Below the pieces are notes generated by a model. It worked only from the letters and a program-made list of their open reading frames with translations. It had not been told where the DNA came from and did no database searches. Positions 22,941-34,371 of a stretch of 64,000 nucleotides of DNA are shown one piece after another. Origin of the DNA: Metellina segmentata (taxonomy: Eukaryota > Arthropoda > Arachnida > Araneae > Tetragnathidae); NCBI GenBank assembly GCA_947359465.1, contig OX375872.1, positions 84,438,931 to 84,502,930 of the forward strand, in the 5' to 3' direction. The stretch's first letter is position 1, and every line of letters starts with the position of its first letter. Both the position numbers and the translations under genes were made by a program.

Positions 22941-23975
22941 GCGATTTGGTGGTGCCCAATGCTCTAACACTTGAGCGCAAACAAAGCTTATTATTCCAAT
23001 GAACAATTCAATTTCTTTAAGTACATATCATATCTCTCTAAATCAATAAATAAATATGCTGTCGATCAGAGTAACATATTATTTTAACAGTCAAGTTTGC
23101 CTAAGATTTTGAGAAAACTTCGATGCTACTATACCTGAACCGAGTAATAGCGATCAATAGAAAGGTATAATTTGATACATAAATGTTTATAACCAATAAA
23201 ACATAATTAATTAGTAAGACTCCGAAATTTTTGGAGGTGTTAAGGAGGTACCCAATGGCTTGCCATTTAAGGGTAAACAAAACTCACAGCAATTCACTTT
23301 CTTTACATAATAGATCAAAACGTTTAGCATATATCGGTATATTAGGTTGAGATTAATGAAGTTGGATTAAGATTTAGAGAAAATTTAGGTGTTACTTTAC
23401 CTAGCCCACGCAATCGCAGTCTATAGAAACTAAATGTAAATGTTTAGAAATAACAAAACATAATTATTTAAAACATGGAATTTGTTGGTCACAGTAGCCA
23501 TGTTTTAATACATAGAGTCAAATATTAAAAGCTTCAAAAACAACTTATTTCGATAAACCTTTATTAGTCATATTTTGAAGAGTATATTTGACTACCAATT
23601 CTACTAAGGTTTTCATGAGTTTATACACTAATGCATATACTTCGAAATTTGAAGCCCGACTTTAAGGTGTTTAAGTAGTACCCAATGCTCCAACACTTGA
23701 GAGTAAACAAAACTTACTATTCAAAGAACAATTCACTTTCTTTACACGCATCTACGTTTATTAATAAATAAATAAGTATAGTGACTTCTGTACATATTAG
23801 ATAATATATATTAGAAATATAATCTTCAAATATATGATGTTTAACCAGTCAAACTTGATTAAGATTTTTGTGTAAAAAATTTCGATATAGCTTAAACTAA
23901 CCCAAGCAATTGCATTCGAACTAAAAGTGCAGTTTTGTCGAACAAATGTTTAGAAACAATGAAATATAATTAAGT
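22940..23975 (+). repeat. Three diverged tandem copies of a 300-430 bp unit
   Basis: The anchor CCCAATGCTC(T/C)AACACTTGAG or its variant recurs at 22955, 23251 and 23681. Each is followed by AAACAAA(A/G)CTTA-like and CAATTCACTTTCTTTAC-like blocks, then AGATTT...AAAACTTCGAT-like and ATGTTTA...AACAAAACATAATTA-like blocks. The third copy is preceded by about 160 bp of extra sequence. No ORF. Confidence 0.72.
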
Positions 23976-25239
23976 GACGTATTCACTTTCTTCGAAGCTG
24001 CAAGCTGCAAGGCTATATTTAATGAATACAGTACAATATGGAAAACCAAATTAAGGAAAATTTAGATTTAAGCAACGGCAATTTAAATAGAGGAAGGAAC
24101 TCTTCAGTGGCAGCTTCCTCACTTTAGAAATGTAAGAATTTAGCAAAATTTGGTTTTATAAAAAGGTAAAATCAAACGAAGAACAAATCGGAAAAGGAGT
24201 TTCGTTCATGCAACGTGGCTTAAAGCTATAAGCAATGGACAAAGTTACGTCTGCCATACCCCATGCTGACTGAAAAAGGAAATTTAAAATCTAAAAGATA
24301 AAAGAAATATGACAACTTTTTTCAATTCATTTATAGCAGCTTGAAAAATCATATTATAGGTCGATATCATGTTTGTAACAAACTGTTTTAGCTCAGTACA
24401 TTTAAAAATTGGTTGTTTATTATTTTAGCAAATTATTATAAACACATTAAGAAACAATAATTCAGATGTAATAAGATAAAGAATAGCTTCCCAAGTGCAT
24501 AATGTTTAAGAGGGGTTATAAATTAATTTAGGAATTAATGATAGTTCTTGAAAATGAAGAATATGCTAAAAAAATTATTTTAATACAATAATTATAATTT
24601 TGCAAATATGAATTTTGTTAGTTTAAATTTCTCGAAACATCTTTACATTTACTAGCAATTGTCAACAGATAAATTATTTGTTTCATAAGAATCACGTTTC
24701 TTAGAAAATTTCTCAGAATTCTGTTCTTACGAATAGGAATAATATTTAGAGAGTATTTGGCAATTCACGATACAAACATTCAACTTTATGGGTACAAAGT
24801 AGTATCAACTTAAAATACTATTGGTGAATAATTAGTTTGGGATTTTCTTACGTATTAATTTAACATATTTTGTGAAAACGCTATTCGTGCTTTTTATGTT
24901 GATCAACTCAGCTAAAGAAATATTTGAACATTCGAATAGTCGTGTATCTTTAATCTACTGACACTAACGACTTATTTCAAATTCCCTAATAACTTCGATC
25001 TTCCTAAAACTGCAAAACTAGTGATTTATGAACATTTGTAAGCATTTGAAAGGAACTTAAATGGTTCATATTCGATCCTTCTACGATTTGGTGACAATTC
25101 CACACTTACCAGAAAATAAATCTTCACCGATACCGAACAACCCGATAAAAATAAATAAGATATCCCCACATAAGTGAATAAAAGCCAATGTTCACGTTTG
25201 ATCCCACAATTTCAGAGATTGAGACGGAGATCTTGATTC
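23976..25239. other. AT-rich, nothing recognised
   Basis: Featureless AT-rich sequence without element ends or tRNA boxes. Confidence 0.4.
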
Positions 25240-26060
25240 TTCATTTTTTAGGAACTGAGAAATTGCTTCCAAGTTATTATTTTATTAGAGGCCTCCAATT
25301 GATTATGGGGTCCAAAATCCTATAAAATCCCTTTCGGGGGGTGACCGGAATACCAGATCGGCCCACTATATTGATTTCGGCGAGTATTGAGAAGATATAT
25401 AAAATAAAAAAGGGAAGTCTTCCCGGAAAGGTTTTATCGCCTCCGAACCTGGCGACCGTAAAATTTCGTATTATGCCCGACATAACTGTTCATCCAAGCT
25501 CTCAAGTGGCTGATTACAAGGGGCTTCAAGTCTGTTTACGTCTCTTCAATTTACTGGAATGGAACCATTTAACATCCGAGGAGCCTTTTTTTACAGCCCG
25601 TCTCTGAAACTGTCTCCGCGCATTATACTCGGAGGCTGGCGGGGTTTTGTCGGTTTGAAAGCTGCATCAAAGAAATGAAGTACTAAATGGACTGCGTAAC
25701 TGTAAATGCCAGCGTTTCCCTAAACACGGACAAACTGCGTAATGGCGGAGGATTTCTCAGCCCGACCCCCCTTTCTTCTCTTCACTCCTACTCTACTGAT
25801 CGAATCTTCAAACTTGAATTCTTCTCGAAACCTATTGCTTGAACTCTTCCCGTGCCTAAGACTTTATTCGCTCGGGTTTTTAGCCTCGGGCTGTGACCTA
25901 AAGAATAACGATTTAGTAGCGGAATTGGGTCTCCGTTCTCTCTTTCTTTTGCTCTTTTTTTTCTTCATTCTCTAAATTTTGCTCTCTTTTCCTTATATTC
26001 TGCCATTACTTTTTTATTCCAGAACAAAGGAGATTTTGATTCTATTCCACTGCAGATAGT
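25240..26060. other. GC-richer complex island 5 (candidate regulatory block)
   Basis: Opposed overlapping frames (25277-25483 minus, 25341-25607 plus, 88 codons) and a T/C-rich frame at 25742-25975 have no recognisable domain. The block is free of repeats and ends in a pyrimidine-rich tract. I prefer a non-coding reading, but a small unknown exon is not excluded. Confidence 0.35.
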
Positions 26061-27732
26061 CTGTTTTTTTATTCATATATTTACCAGCCCGATCCTGAAA
26101 ATACCCAGATTTCCAGCTAAAATTAGGTTTTAGTCATATTTTATTACGGTCAGATTTGAATTCGATTGAGAGATGCGGCTTTCTTTTTTGTTCTCTGTCT
26201 GGGTATTTCTTGCACAGTTGTGTTATTCAAGTGCAGTGTGTAAAAATGGGGGATCAGTTTTTATCCAGAAACTTGTTAGATGAAGGGATGAATTTGTTTC
26301 TGTTATAAATGACTGAGAGATAACTTATAATAAACGATTTTATCTTTTCTAACTAAACTTTTAAAGAAGCATTAACAGGGTAATTTTATTGTAAAAATAA
26401 AAAATTTAAATATTGCAGTGTGTGAAAATTTCCATTTCACAAGTTTAAGGTTCAGTTTAGGTCACTAATGAACTTGTGCTTATCTTGGAGAAATTTCTGC
26501 TGTTATTGAAACATGTTTTTTCATATAAAAAAGCGGCTTATCTATAAACAGGTAAGGAATGCTACTCTATTGGGACTATGAAACTAATCTCTTAAATACA
26601 TCATAAAGAGAGAAGTCTAGTAAAAGCTAAAATAATTAACTTATTAAAAATTTTATTTATTAATATTTAAATTTAACATCTAAATCAAGGGATAATCAAA
26701 CAAATACAATAATGTTAGCAATGTTAAGTATTACATATACTGGTATTCTTTTTTTTTCTATTCATTTGATGTAACTTTAATATAAAGTTATTTTATAACA
26801 AAGAAAGATTTTTATTGCAATATTTCTATACCATGAATCAAACGTAAAAAACTAATTTGACTGAATTATCAAAAAGGAAGTTTGATTCCTTACTAATTTT
26901 CGCTTTCTCAGACAAGAGTTTATTCACTAAAATTAAATCAATAAAGCGTTAAAGTAAATTCACATGTAATGAAACCAATGTAACAGTTTCGTACAACTCG
27001 CCATGCGATCAAGTTTAATTTTGTAAAAGTATAATTATAAATTTAATAACCTATTCTATTTAAAGATACATCTAAAATATGCGTGTTAATATAATCATAT
27101 ATTCGCAGAACAATTTCAATTTTGAATTTTATAATTTTAGGCAGGCAAATGTTTTCCGGTGCTCTCGACATTCTGTCGATTGTTATTGAAATGTAGTTTT
27201 CATACATGAGATTTCCACTCACTCACAAGTTGTTATTAATTTCAATACTTGTATTTCTCGTACTATCTCTGAACAACCATTTCCAGCTGCTATGAACTTC
27301 ATTATTTATTTTTAAAATTTTTCCTAATTCAATTTTAGCTACATTCAGAAAAAATTAATGTTGCCAAAATAAGGATTTAGAAACTCCAAGCATGTATCTA
27401 GTACATTCGTTTATTCGTGTTGCACTATCAGTTATATGTTCGATTATTTTTCAGTGTGTGTTATATTACTGTTTACTTTTAATAATCAACCATCAATGCT
27501 TATCCGCTTTTGAGATTTGAGCCGTGAAACGTAACCAACCCTCACCATCAACAGAACTCAATCAGCTCAATCAATATCATCATCACCATGAATCCTTCAC
27601 TTTTATCTTGTAAATAAAATATTATATTGCATGAAAATGAAAACACTATCACAATTAAATTAATTGTTTCTGTGTATCAAGTTGCATCTTTGAATACAGA
27701 TAAGATATCACGGTCTCTTATGAATTTTTCTG
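26061..27732. other. AT-rich, nothing recognised
   Basis: No recognisable element or gene. A CATCAACA/CATCATCACC-type run near 27540-27590 is simple sequence. Confidence 0.4.
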
Positions 27733-27938
27733 TTGGTTTATTTAGTAGTTTCGACGAGATATCTTTTCCGTCATGATCTGACCAATTTTGTAAATGACGA
27801 GGTACCTCATCATTGCCGATTTTTTTATTACGACGAGCTGGCCAGTTTTTCTAATGACGAGATAACTCGTCCATCAGATCTGGTTAGGTTTACTACTATT
27901 ACGAGATGCTTTGTCGAGACAACCACTAGGAGGTTTAA
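27733..27938 (-). mobile_element. TTAA-pal element copy 8
   Basis: GTAGTTTCGACGAGATATCT lies near the left end; GACGAGGTACCTCATC, AATGACGAGATAACTCGTCC and TTGTCGAGACAACC lie inside; the right end is CCACTAGGAGGTTTAA. The left TTAA is lost. Confidence 0.85.
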
Positions 27939-28027
27939 TAACCTAATTGTCATCACCAAGACTTAGCTTAAAGATGAATCAACAATATGATTAATCAATT
28001 TCTAATGGAAACATTATAAAGATATTT

Positions 28028-28153
28028 TTTTTCATCAACGTCACACTGGAGCAACACAACGGGCTATTGGTGACTGTTCCGGTATTAACCCCCGAAGCGA
28101 AAGATTCGAGGGTTAGTATATATATAGTTTTGAACTACGGTCAGATGATGATG
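28028..28153 (-). mobile_element. SINE-1 3' fragment
   Basis: CATCAACGTCACACTGGAGC, AACACAACGGGCTATTGG, a degraded version of the CCCGAAGGGAAAGATCCGAGG block, and TGAACTACGGTCAGATGATG are the reverse complement of the SINE-1 3' third. Confidence 0.87.
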
Positions 28154-28999
28154 ATATAAGATGTAGGATTTGGAGATTTTATACTCATTTTTAAGTTTAA
28201 GTTTTACTCATTTGTTTTTCGAACTTTAGAAGGCAATTTTATGATATTATTAGCTACATCATGTAAAAACAGTTATATATGTAATATCCTTGCTTTAATG
28301 ATATGGCAATACGTTAATCATTATAAAAAATTTAGCCCGTCGTGTTGCTAGAGTTTGACGTTAATTAATTACCATATCCATTATTAAATATACTATCTTT
28401 GATACAATATAATAATGTGTATGTCTTGTCCTTTTTTCTCGGTCATTTTGCATACTTGTAACTATAGGGTATTTTTTAAATATTCTCCTTTGAAAAAGAA
28501 ACTGTACATGCTTTGTGTGTACTTGTTAGTAATAACTGAAATTTACTTGTTTAAATATTGCATAACATATTTACATCAACAGTATTTTTGTGACGAGAAG
28601 TAAAAATAAAAATAAAGGGATTCGGGCAGATCACTTTTTAAATTTTTCAAGCTAGTAATTTCAAAACGATAGTGACTTATCCACTATTAAAGAGGCCATG
28701 GTATCTTAAGCGCATTCAGGCACAAATTTAAACAATCAGAAATTCTCTCGATCTTCTTCAATATTTCATTTTTAATTTTCTTTCATTAGAGAAAATTTCA
28801 GTGGCTTATCACTAAGTTGCCCGGAGCCCTTCAAATATAAAACCATTCTAATAAAGGTACCGTATTCCTGATAGCGAAAAGTTATCAAATGCTTCAACTA
28901 TGCCCCCACTTTCCATTGTTACACAGTGAAATGCACTTTCTTCTGCACAATTAAGTCCAGAGCTGTGTAAAAACCGACTCAGATACAACCTCCCCTGCA
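28154..28999. other. AT-rich, nothing recognised
   Basis: Short frames only; no family signature. Confidence 0.4.
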
Positions 29000-29645
29000 T
29001 TTCTGTTTATCTTGCAATAAAACATGTCGTTAAGCACTGAAATTTCGATTCCCTTATCTATCCCTTTTATGTTTTGCTCAGATGTATGGGGTGGCTTCAA
29101 AAACATAATGCTTCGTAATTCTTTCCAATTCCATGGAGGGGGTCCGGGTGTAATATCTCCTCCCTTCGGTGTGCTTTCCCCAGGGTGGGTGGGCCGTAGG
29201 GAGTCGTTACCAGTGATAATTCATCCCGGGACCAAGATCTGACACCGTGCTAATTGGGAATCATCCGCCAAATGAGTTGTTGATGGTAACACAGTTCGCT
29301 CGGATACAAATGAGGGAGATCCGTAGGTGAAATACCCGAGAGCAGTTTTCTGGATTATCTGTGCTCTCCGTTAGGTCAACGGGAAATCTTTTAAACGGCC
29401 ACAAATTCGATAAAGTGGTTAAAATGGAAAAGAGCACTTGAAAGAGAATGGGGATTTTAGATTGTGCTTCGCAAATGGTCTTTTGGTAGCCTATGCGATA
29501 AAATCCAAGTGTATTGTTATACGGGTCGAGCGAAGAACGGCGTTAAGCGTAATCTTACTCGATTATTTTCGTGTATCCGATTGCTGTTTTTTGTTTGCAT
29601 GTTATTTAGATATTTATTCAGCCCAGTTGGATTATTTCCTATGAA
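29000..29645. other. GC-richer complex island 6 (candidate regulatory block)
   Basis: Complex sequence (CATGGAGGGGGTCCGGGTGT near 29132) bounded on the right by a SINE-1. Frames of 65-72 codons overlap on both strands and are not recognised. Confidence 0.3.
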
Positions 29646-29647
29646 AT

Positions 29648-30181
29648 GCCAGGCCCGGCGGTAGGAAAAGTAACGGATTAGCAACCGGAGGATTGCGAGT
29701 TCGAATCCAGTCAAAGACCGTAGAAAGGGAGCTGGTGCATGCTAAATCTATCGTGTCTACAAATGTTCGTTGGTTGGAATGGTGTGGAAGTTTGGAGAGG
29801 GCCAGCTCAGATGTGACCTCGTCATCTAACCGTGGCTCAAAATTACATAATGTTGTTTGTCCCCGGTTGGTTTTGGGGTTTTATGGCGCAAGAGCCATAT
29901 TTGGCCATGCTGCCTCAGACACAAGACGTAGAATATCATGTAGTAGACACACACAATGAAGGTTTTACTGACATAGAAGAGAGTAATACACCCAGGGAGG
30001 AATGCACCTGACAAGAATCAAACATGGGTTGCCTACAACTCGAAGGTTGCTAGCGCAGTGGACATACCCACTGAGTCACGACGGCCCTGGAGTTGTCCTC
30101 TTATCTTTCTCGTCGAGTTTGATTTCGGACCGTTGCCAATTGTCCGTTGTATTGCTGCAGTGCGATGTTAATTAAAATATC
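29648..30181 (+). mobile_element. SINE-1 copy interrupted by SINE-2
   Basis: The head at 29648 (CAGGCCCGGCGGTAGG...ACGGATTAGCAACCGG) is followed by the B box GAGTTCGAATCCAG. The body runs to about 29862 (AATGTTGTTTGTCC). It resumes at about 30091 with GTTGTCCTCTTATCTTTCTC and GACCGTTGCCAATTG, then ends AGTGCGATGTTAATTAAAAT. The intervening 228 bp is another SINE on the opposite strand, so this SINE-1 is the older of the two. Confidence 0.9.
29863..30090 (-). mobile_element. SINE-2 copy nested in SINE-1
   Basis: Read on the minus strand, the head CCAGGGCCGTCGTGACTCAG then TGGGTATGTCCACTGCGCTA is tRNA-like (A box), with a B-box-like GTTTGATTCTTG. The body ends towards 29863 in ATGGCTCTTGCGCCATAAAA. 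A 7-8 bp near repeat (GTTTGTCC / GTTGTCC) flanks it as a possible target duplication. The family differs in sequence from SINE-1. Confidence 0.78.
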
Positions 30182-30454
30182 ATAGCTATGGGAAGCTATG
30201 TTATCATATATTCAGTTTGACAGAGAAAAATTGTACATTGTGGAGGTTTGGTAAGAGCTCTGTGAAATTTTCAGAGTACGTTATACAGATGAAAAGTAGA
30301 AATTATTATATTGTACGTGTTAAGGGTGCAAATAGTGTAATGCCTCATTTTTGTTAGTTTTACGTAGGAGAAAAAACAATTGTTTTTTTCAACATCAAAT
30401 ACAGTACATCAGAGAACCTTTCAATTATGCATCTGCATTTTTTAGAGTTTAATT

Positions 30455-30458
<4 letters not shown>

Positions 30459-30508
<50 letters not shown>
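30459..30508. repeat. (TA)n microsatellite
   Basis: About 25 uninterrupted TA units. The length is likely polymorphic. Confidence 0.95.
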
Positions 30509-30509
<1 letters not shown>

Positions 30510-30683
30510 CAGAAGATCCTATATTCCAGAAGAATCAGATCATATGAGCGGGGTGACTATATATGAGGAACAATGCTACACTATTTAATTATGGCAGGAT
30601 TATATTCACCTATCAGAATACAGTGATCATAAACAAATAATTAAACTTTTAAGAACATTTTAAAATTTAATTCTATTAAACGG

Positions 30684-30834
30684 GTTCTCTGGAGCGACGA
30701 ATCAAGGTTCACCCTCTACCCTTCGGATGGCAGTAAAGTACGGCGGAGGTGTAATTATGCTCTGGGGTGTTTCTCCTGTATGGATTGGGACCCTGGTCCA
30801 AATTCATGGTAAGCTCAACGCCGAGGCCTACTGC
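30684..30834 (+). pseudogene. Tc1-like transposase fragment
   Basis: VLWSDESRFTLYPSDG is followed, after a deletion of about 20 codons and a frame change, by VKYGGGVIMLWG and IGTLVQIHGKLNAEAYC. This is the WSDES...GGGSVMVWG...NAE.YC order of Tc1-family transposases around the second catalytic region. N- and C-terminal parts are missing. Confidence 0.85.
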
Positions 30835-30885
30835 ATTACACGGTTAAATGTTCCTTACTTTTCTTTCCCCCTACACATTTTCACC

Positions 30886-30982
30886 TCTGAAACAAAGAAT
30901 TCTGTCTGGCAAGATCCGATAAAAAAAGTCCGCTTTCATCAACGTTGAACACCTTGGCAGATGCATATCTTTCGAGGACTTT
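30886..30982 (-). pseudogene. Pogo/CENP-B-type DDE transposase fragment
   Basis: The minus strand reads SAKVFNVDESGLFLSDLA then RQNSLFQR and a stop. The (Y/F)N(A/V)DE(T/S)GLF motif holds the first catalytic aspartate of pogo/Tigger-type DDE domains, and LFQR stands where the family has F(K)GE. Only about 32 codons are recognisable. Confidence 0.68.
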
Positions 30983-31233
30983 TTTCTTCTGGTCATTCTC
31001 TGTGTTGCTCCCTGCCTCAAGAAATGTTACAATTATTATTTTTCAACAAAAAAAACCCGATAACCTCATTCAAAAGATTAAAAACGACCACATAACCGAT
31101 AGCCAGGAAAATAAAATGACTATATAAGCTGTGCGCTTTAACACATGTTCCCTATTAAGTTAGACGAGACTTTAGAAAACTGACCATATAAGCGGGGTGA
31201 CCTTATCACAGGGTGACCATATAGCCGGTACTG

Positions 31234-32970
31234 ACTGTAAATACCACCTTGAGCACCATATATATAAACCATGTACTGCTAATTGATCTCTAGTGTCGCA
31301 GCGAACGACACAGTGAAACAAATGTGGTTGGGATTTAGAGACAATGATCAACACGAATTATTGAATTTCAAATATTGACGTAGACTGTTATTGATCAATT
31401 GGTAGTGGCAAGTTTTCGTCCCACCAACCTTTTGGAAAACCCGTTTCGTCTCAGGCAATTGTGAATTTCCTATTATATCGAATCACTGATGTCTCACTTG
31501 AATCAAATAGTTCCATGCCCTCTAACGAGTTCGGTACACTAATGATAACCAGTTGAGATTCTGGTGACAAGACAACCATGCTTATTCTGAATTCATTCCT
31601 TTGCGTCACGCATCGCACAAATACGAAGTCACAGTTAGTTCACAAATCGATTCGAAATCCACCATAAGCTGCATATATGATTAGTCTTTAAGCGAATGCC
31701 TATATTTTTTACGGAATAACCAAGAAACAGGTAAATGTAATTGTAAATTGAATATTTTTAGTAAAATATTCAACAAAGTAAATATGTAAAAAAAATTGCC
31801 TTTTCTTGGAATCAGTTCAATGTAAATATAGACTTCAAGTACTTTTTCCATCTTTGTTTACATAATTTCCATCACATAGACTTACACCGGGTGTCTTCTC
31901 TTCTATCGCATTTTCGTCCTTATAAGGAAAGGTACAACTGTTATGCATTAACAAGAAGCATTGGGCGAATCGTAACTGTGAAACAAATTTGAGACTAATC
32001 AGAACAATTCGTCTCCAATTTGCTGCACCTAGTGTACCAAAATTATTTGATTCGTCACTAGTCCTAGTGATACTAGTCCTAGATAAACTAAACTGAAAAT
32101 GTAGTTACTAATCCAGAGAATATCAGAAAAAAAATGTGTTTGTAATTTTTAATACTTTAACGTATTATTACATTTTTAAACCAAGCGCAAAATATGTATT
32201 CAGGATAAGAAGTTCTGGATAGCTTGACTAGGAGCAAGAAGAATCATGCTCTGGAAAAGGATTCAATATTGTTCATGTATCTAGTACGTCTAGTATATTT
32301 TGCAATCTGCCTCTATTTTTATACATTGTCTTTAAACAGTTAAATGCGAATATTTTGAATCTACATAATAAGCTCATTATCTGTTTCTAAGGTGAAAATA
32401 GAGCTTGATCTTCTATACTGCAGTGACTTTAATACGTGTAGTAGTAGATGGGTATCTAAAAAAGTAAAGATCCTTGGAAAGTTCTTGGAACTAAGAGTCG
32501 AATTTAAATGGATTTGGAGTTTTGAATTGCACAGGATATTTGAAATTGTATGAATCCTAAGTCTCCGATAGCACGGTTTTTAATAACACGGAACCAATTA
32601 ATGGTGCTATTTGAGGATTACCAGTATTTTGTTTCGAGAGAACAAAATAGGGAAATTGAAAAGTAATTGCAAGTCGATTTTAAAGGAAAACATTTTCAAT
32701 ATATCTAATTTAAAATGAAGAAACGTCGTAATTAAATATATCTTCAATATTCCATACCTTCAATTAGTGTTTTCCCCCATAATATAACGTTTTATTTTCA
32801 ATTTATTTTGCGAATGTTGTGATCGAGAATATCAGAATTCTTTTGAATTATTGTCTTAATTGCCATTGTAATATATTTACAGAGTTGACTTTTAAAAGGA
32901 TTCAACGAGCTCTTTCATTTTACTCAGTAGGGTGACCGATCTTGAGTCAGTTCACATACATATTTTCACA
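31234..32970. other. AT-rich, nothing recognised
   Basis: No element ends or credible ORF were seen. Some CTAGTCCTAGTGATACTAGT-type local repeats occur near 32060. Confidence 0.4.
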
Positions 32971-33183
32971 TTAACCTTAGATTTGGTTGTCTCGACGAAG
33001 TATCTCGTCATTAACAAAACTGATCACATCTTAATGGACGAGAAAACTCGTCAGATAAAAAAGACCAGATTTTGATATTGTCATTAAAAAAGCAATATAT
33101 TGGTCTTGAGGTATCTCGTCACTAACAAAATTGGTCAGATCTTGATGGACGAGATAACTCGTCGAAATCTCTTGGAGGATTAA
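32971..33183 (+). mobile_element. TTAA-pal element copy 9
   Basis: It runs from TTAACCTTAGATTTGG to CTCTTGGAGGATTAA. The units CTCGACGAAGTATCTCGTC, GACGAGAAAACTCGTC, GAGGTATCTCGTCACTAAC and GACGAGATAACTCGTCG are separated by AGATCTTGATGG-type spacers. Both TTAA sites are intact and the copy is 213 bp. Confidence 0.93.
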
Positions 33184-33350
33184 ACGATGAATGCAGATAA
33201 AGTGGATCAAGAACTCTTCTTATTTTCCAAACCTTTTACTCCTGATATATCGAAATGTATAGCATACATTTATGATACTAAAGTTACTCAGCAGTTACAG
33301 AAGATTAATTAATAATTTATTAAATTATTAATTTGCTATGAATAAAAAAT

Positions 33351-33674
33351 GTAGGTAGGTAGTTAATTAATGTCGAACTGAAGCAACACAACGGGCTACT
33401 CGTAATGGTACTGAAGCAACACAACGGTCCTGGATTAAACCCGAAGGGAAAGATCTGAGGACAACACCTCGTAAATTTGAGAGTCGGTAAATTTGAAAGA
33501 GAACCCCACTCTCCAAGCTTCCACACCACGCCGATCGATAGTATATTTGAAGCCACGACATATTTGACGTGCACCCAGTCCTTGCGTACACGACGGTCTT
33601 TGGTTGGACTGAATTTCGAACTCGCAAATCTCTGGTTACGAATCCGTTACTATTCCGAATGGGCTACCACAGAC
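33351..33674 (-). mobile_element. SINE-1, near full length
   Basis: From the tail GTAGGTAGGTAG it runs through TTAATTAATGTCGAACTGAA, the CCCGAAGGGAAAGATC block, CCCCACTCTCCAAGCTTCCA and ACACGACGGTCTTTGGTTGG to the B-box complement GAATTTCGAACTCGC and the decayed head CCGAATGGGCTACCA. The 3'-terminal 18 bp (ACTGAAGCAACACAACGG) is present twice, about 37 bp apart. Several short ORFs here are shadows of the SINE. Confidence 0.9.
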
Positions 33675-33937
33675 CAAGAAATATGAAAGCAAGAATTTGT
33701 TTCTACATTGATTTGACCATCTCATATATTTGTTTATTTATGTATGGTATCAATGCTTTAAAAGTGAGAGAAATGAATCGAGAAAATATATTTGACTAAC
33801 TACCAATGTTATTCAATTGTCGTATATATTTTCGGCTACAACATTTATTAAAAGTGATTTCTGTGGTATGATAAACTGAGATTCGTCAGTTTTTATGCTT
33901 ATGTGATGTGAAGTAAAGCTTTTTAAAATTATATTAA

Positions 33938-34275
33938 TAATAATAAACATATTAATAATAAATATATATAAAAAAATAATAATAAATATAGTATTAATAA
34001 TAATAATAACTATAGTATTAATAATAATAATAAATATAGTATTAATAATAATGATAAATATAGTATTAATAATAAATATATATAAAAATAATAATAATAA
34101 ATATATATAAAAATAATAATAATAAATATAGTATTAATAATAATAATAAATATAGTATTAATAATAAATATATATAAAAATAATAATATAAATATATTAA
34201 TAATAAATATATATAAAAATAATAATATAAATATATTAATAATAAATATGTATAAAAAATAATAATAAATATATA
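33938..34275. repeat. AAT/ATATAT-rich simple repeat array
   Basis: ATAATAATAAATATAGTATT and AATAAATATATATAAAAATA alternate many times. The Ile/Tyr/Leu-rich minus-strand frames reflect this base composition and are not genes. Confidence 0.93.
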
Positions 34276-34371
34276 TCCCATCATTCAAACATAAAAATGC
34301 ATTTCTAACTTTGGTCTTTACGAATAAAATAAATAAATATTTCTGTCGAAGAATAAATGTGAACTGTTACT

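Larger units (their letters stand above)
30536..31233. mobile_element. Composite of Tc1-like and pogo-like transposon scraps
   Basis: The motif GAGCGGGGTGAC (after GATCATAT) at 30536-30557 recurs as AAGCGGGGTGACC (after GACCATAT) at 31180-31202, and GGGTGACCATATAGCCGG follows at 31211-31228. These direct repeats bracket two different transposase fragments in opposite orientation. This suggests either successive insertions or a terminal repeat of an element not otherwise represented. Confidence 0.55.

Noticed and set aside
25341..25607. 88-codon frame with balanced composition
   Set aside because: An opposed frame of similar quality covers the same bases, and no motif was recognised.
34010..34288. 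Open frames of 72 and 92 codons rich in Ile, Tyr and Leu
   Set aside because: They are produced by an AAT/ATATAT simple repeat.
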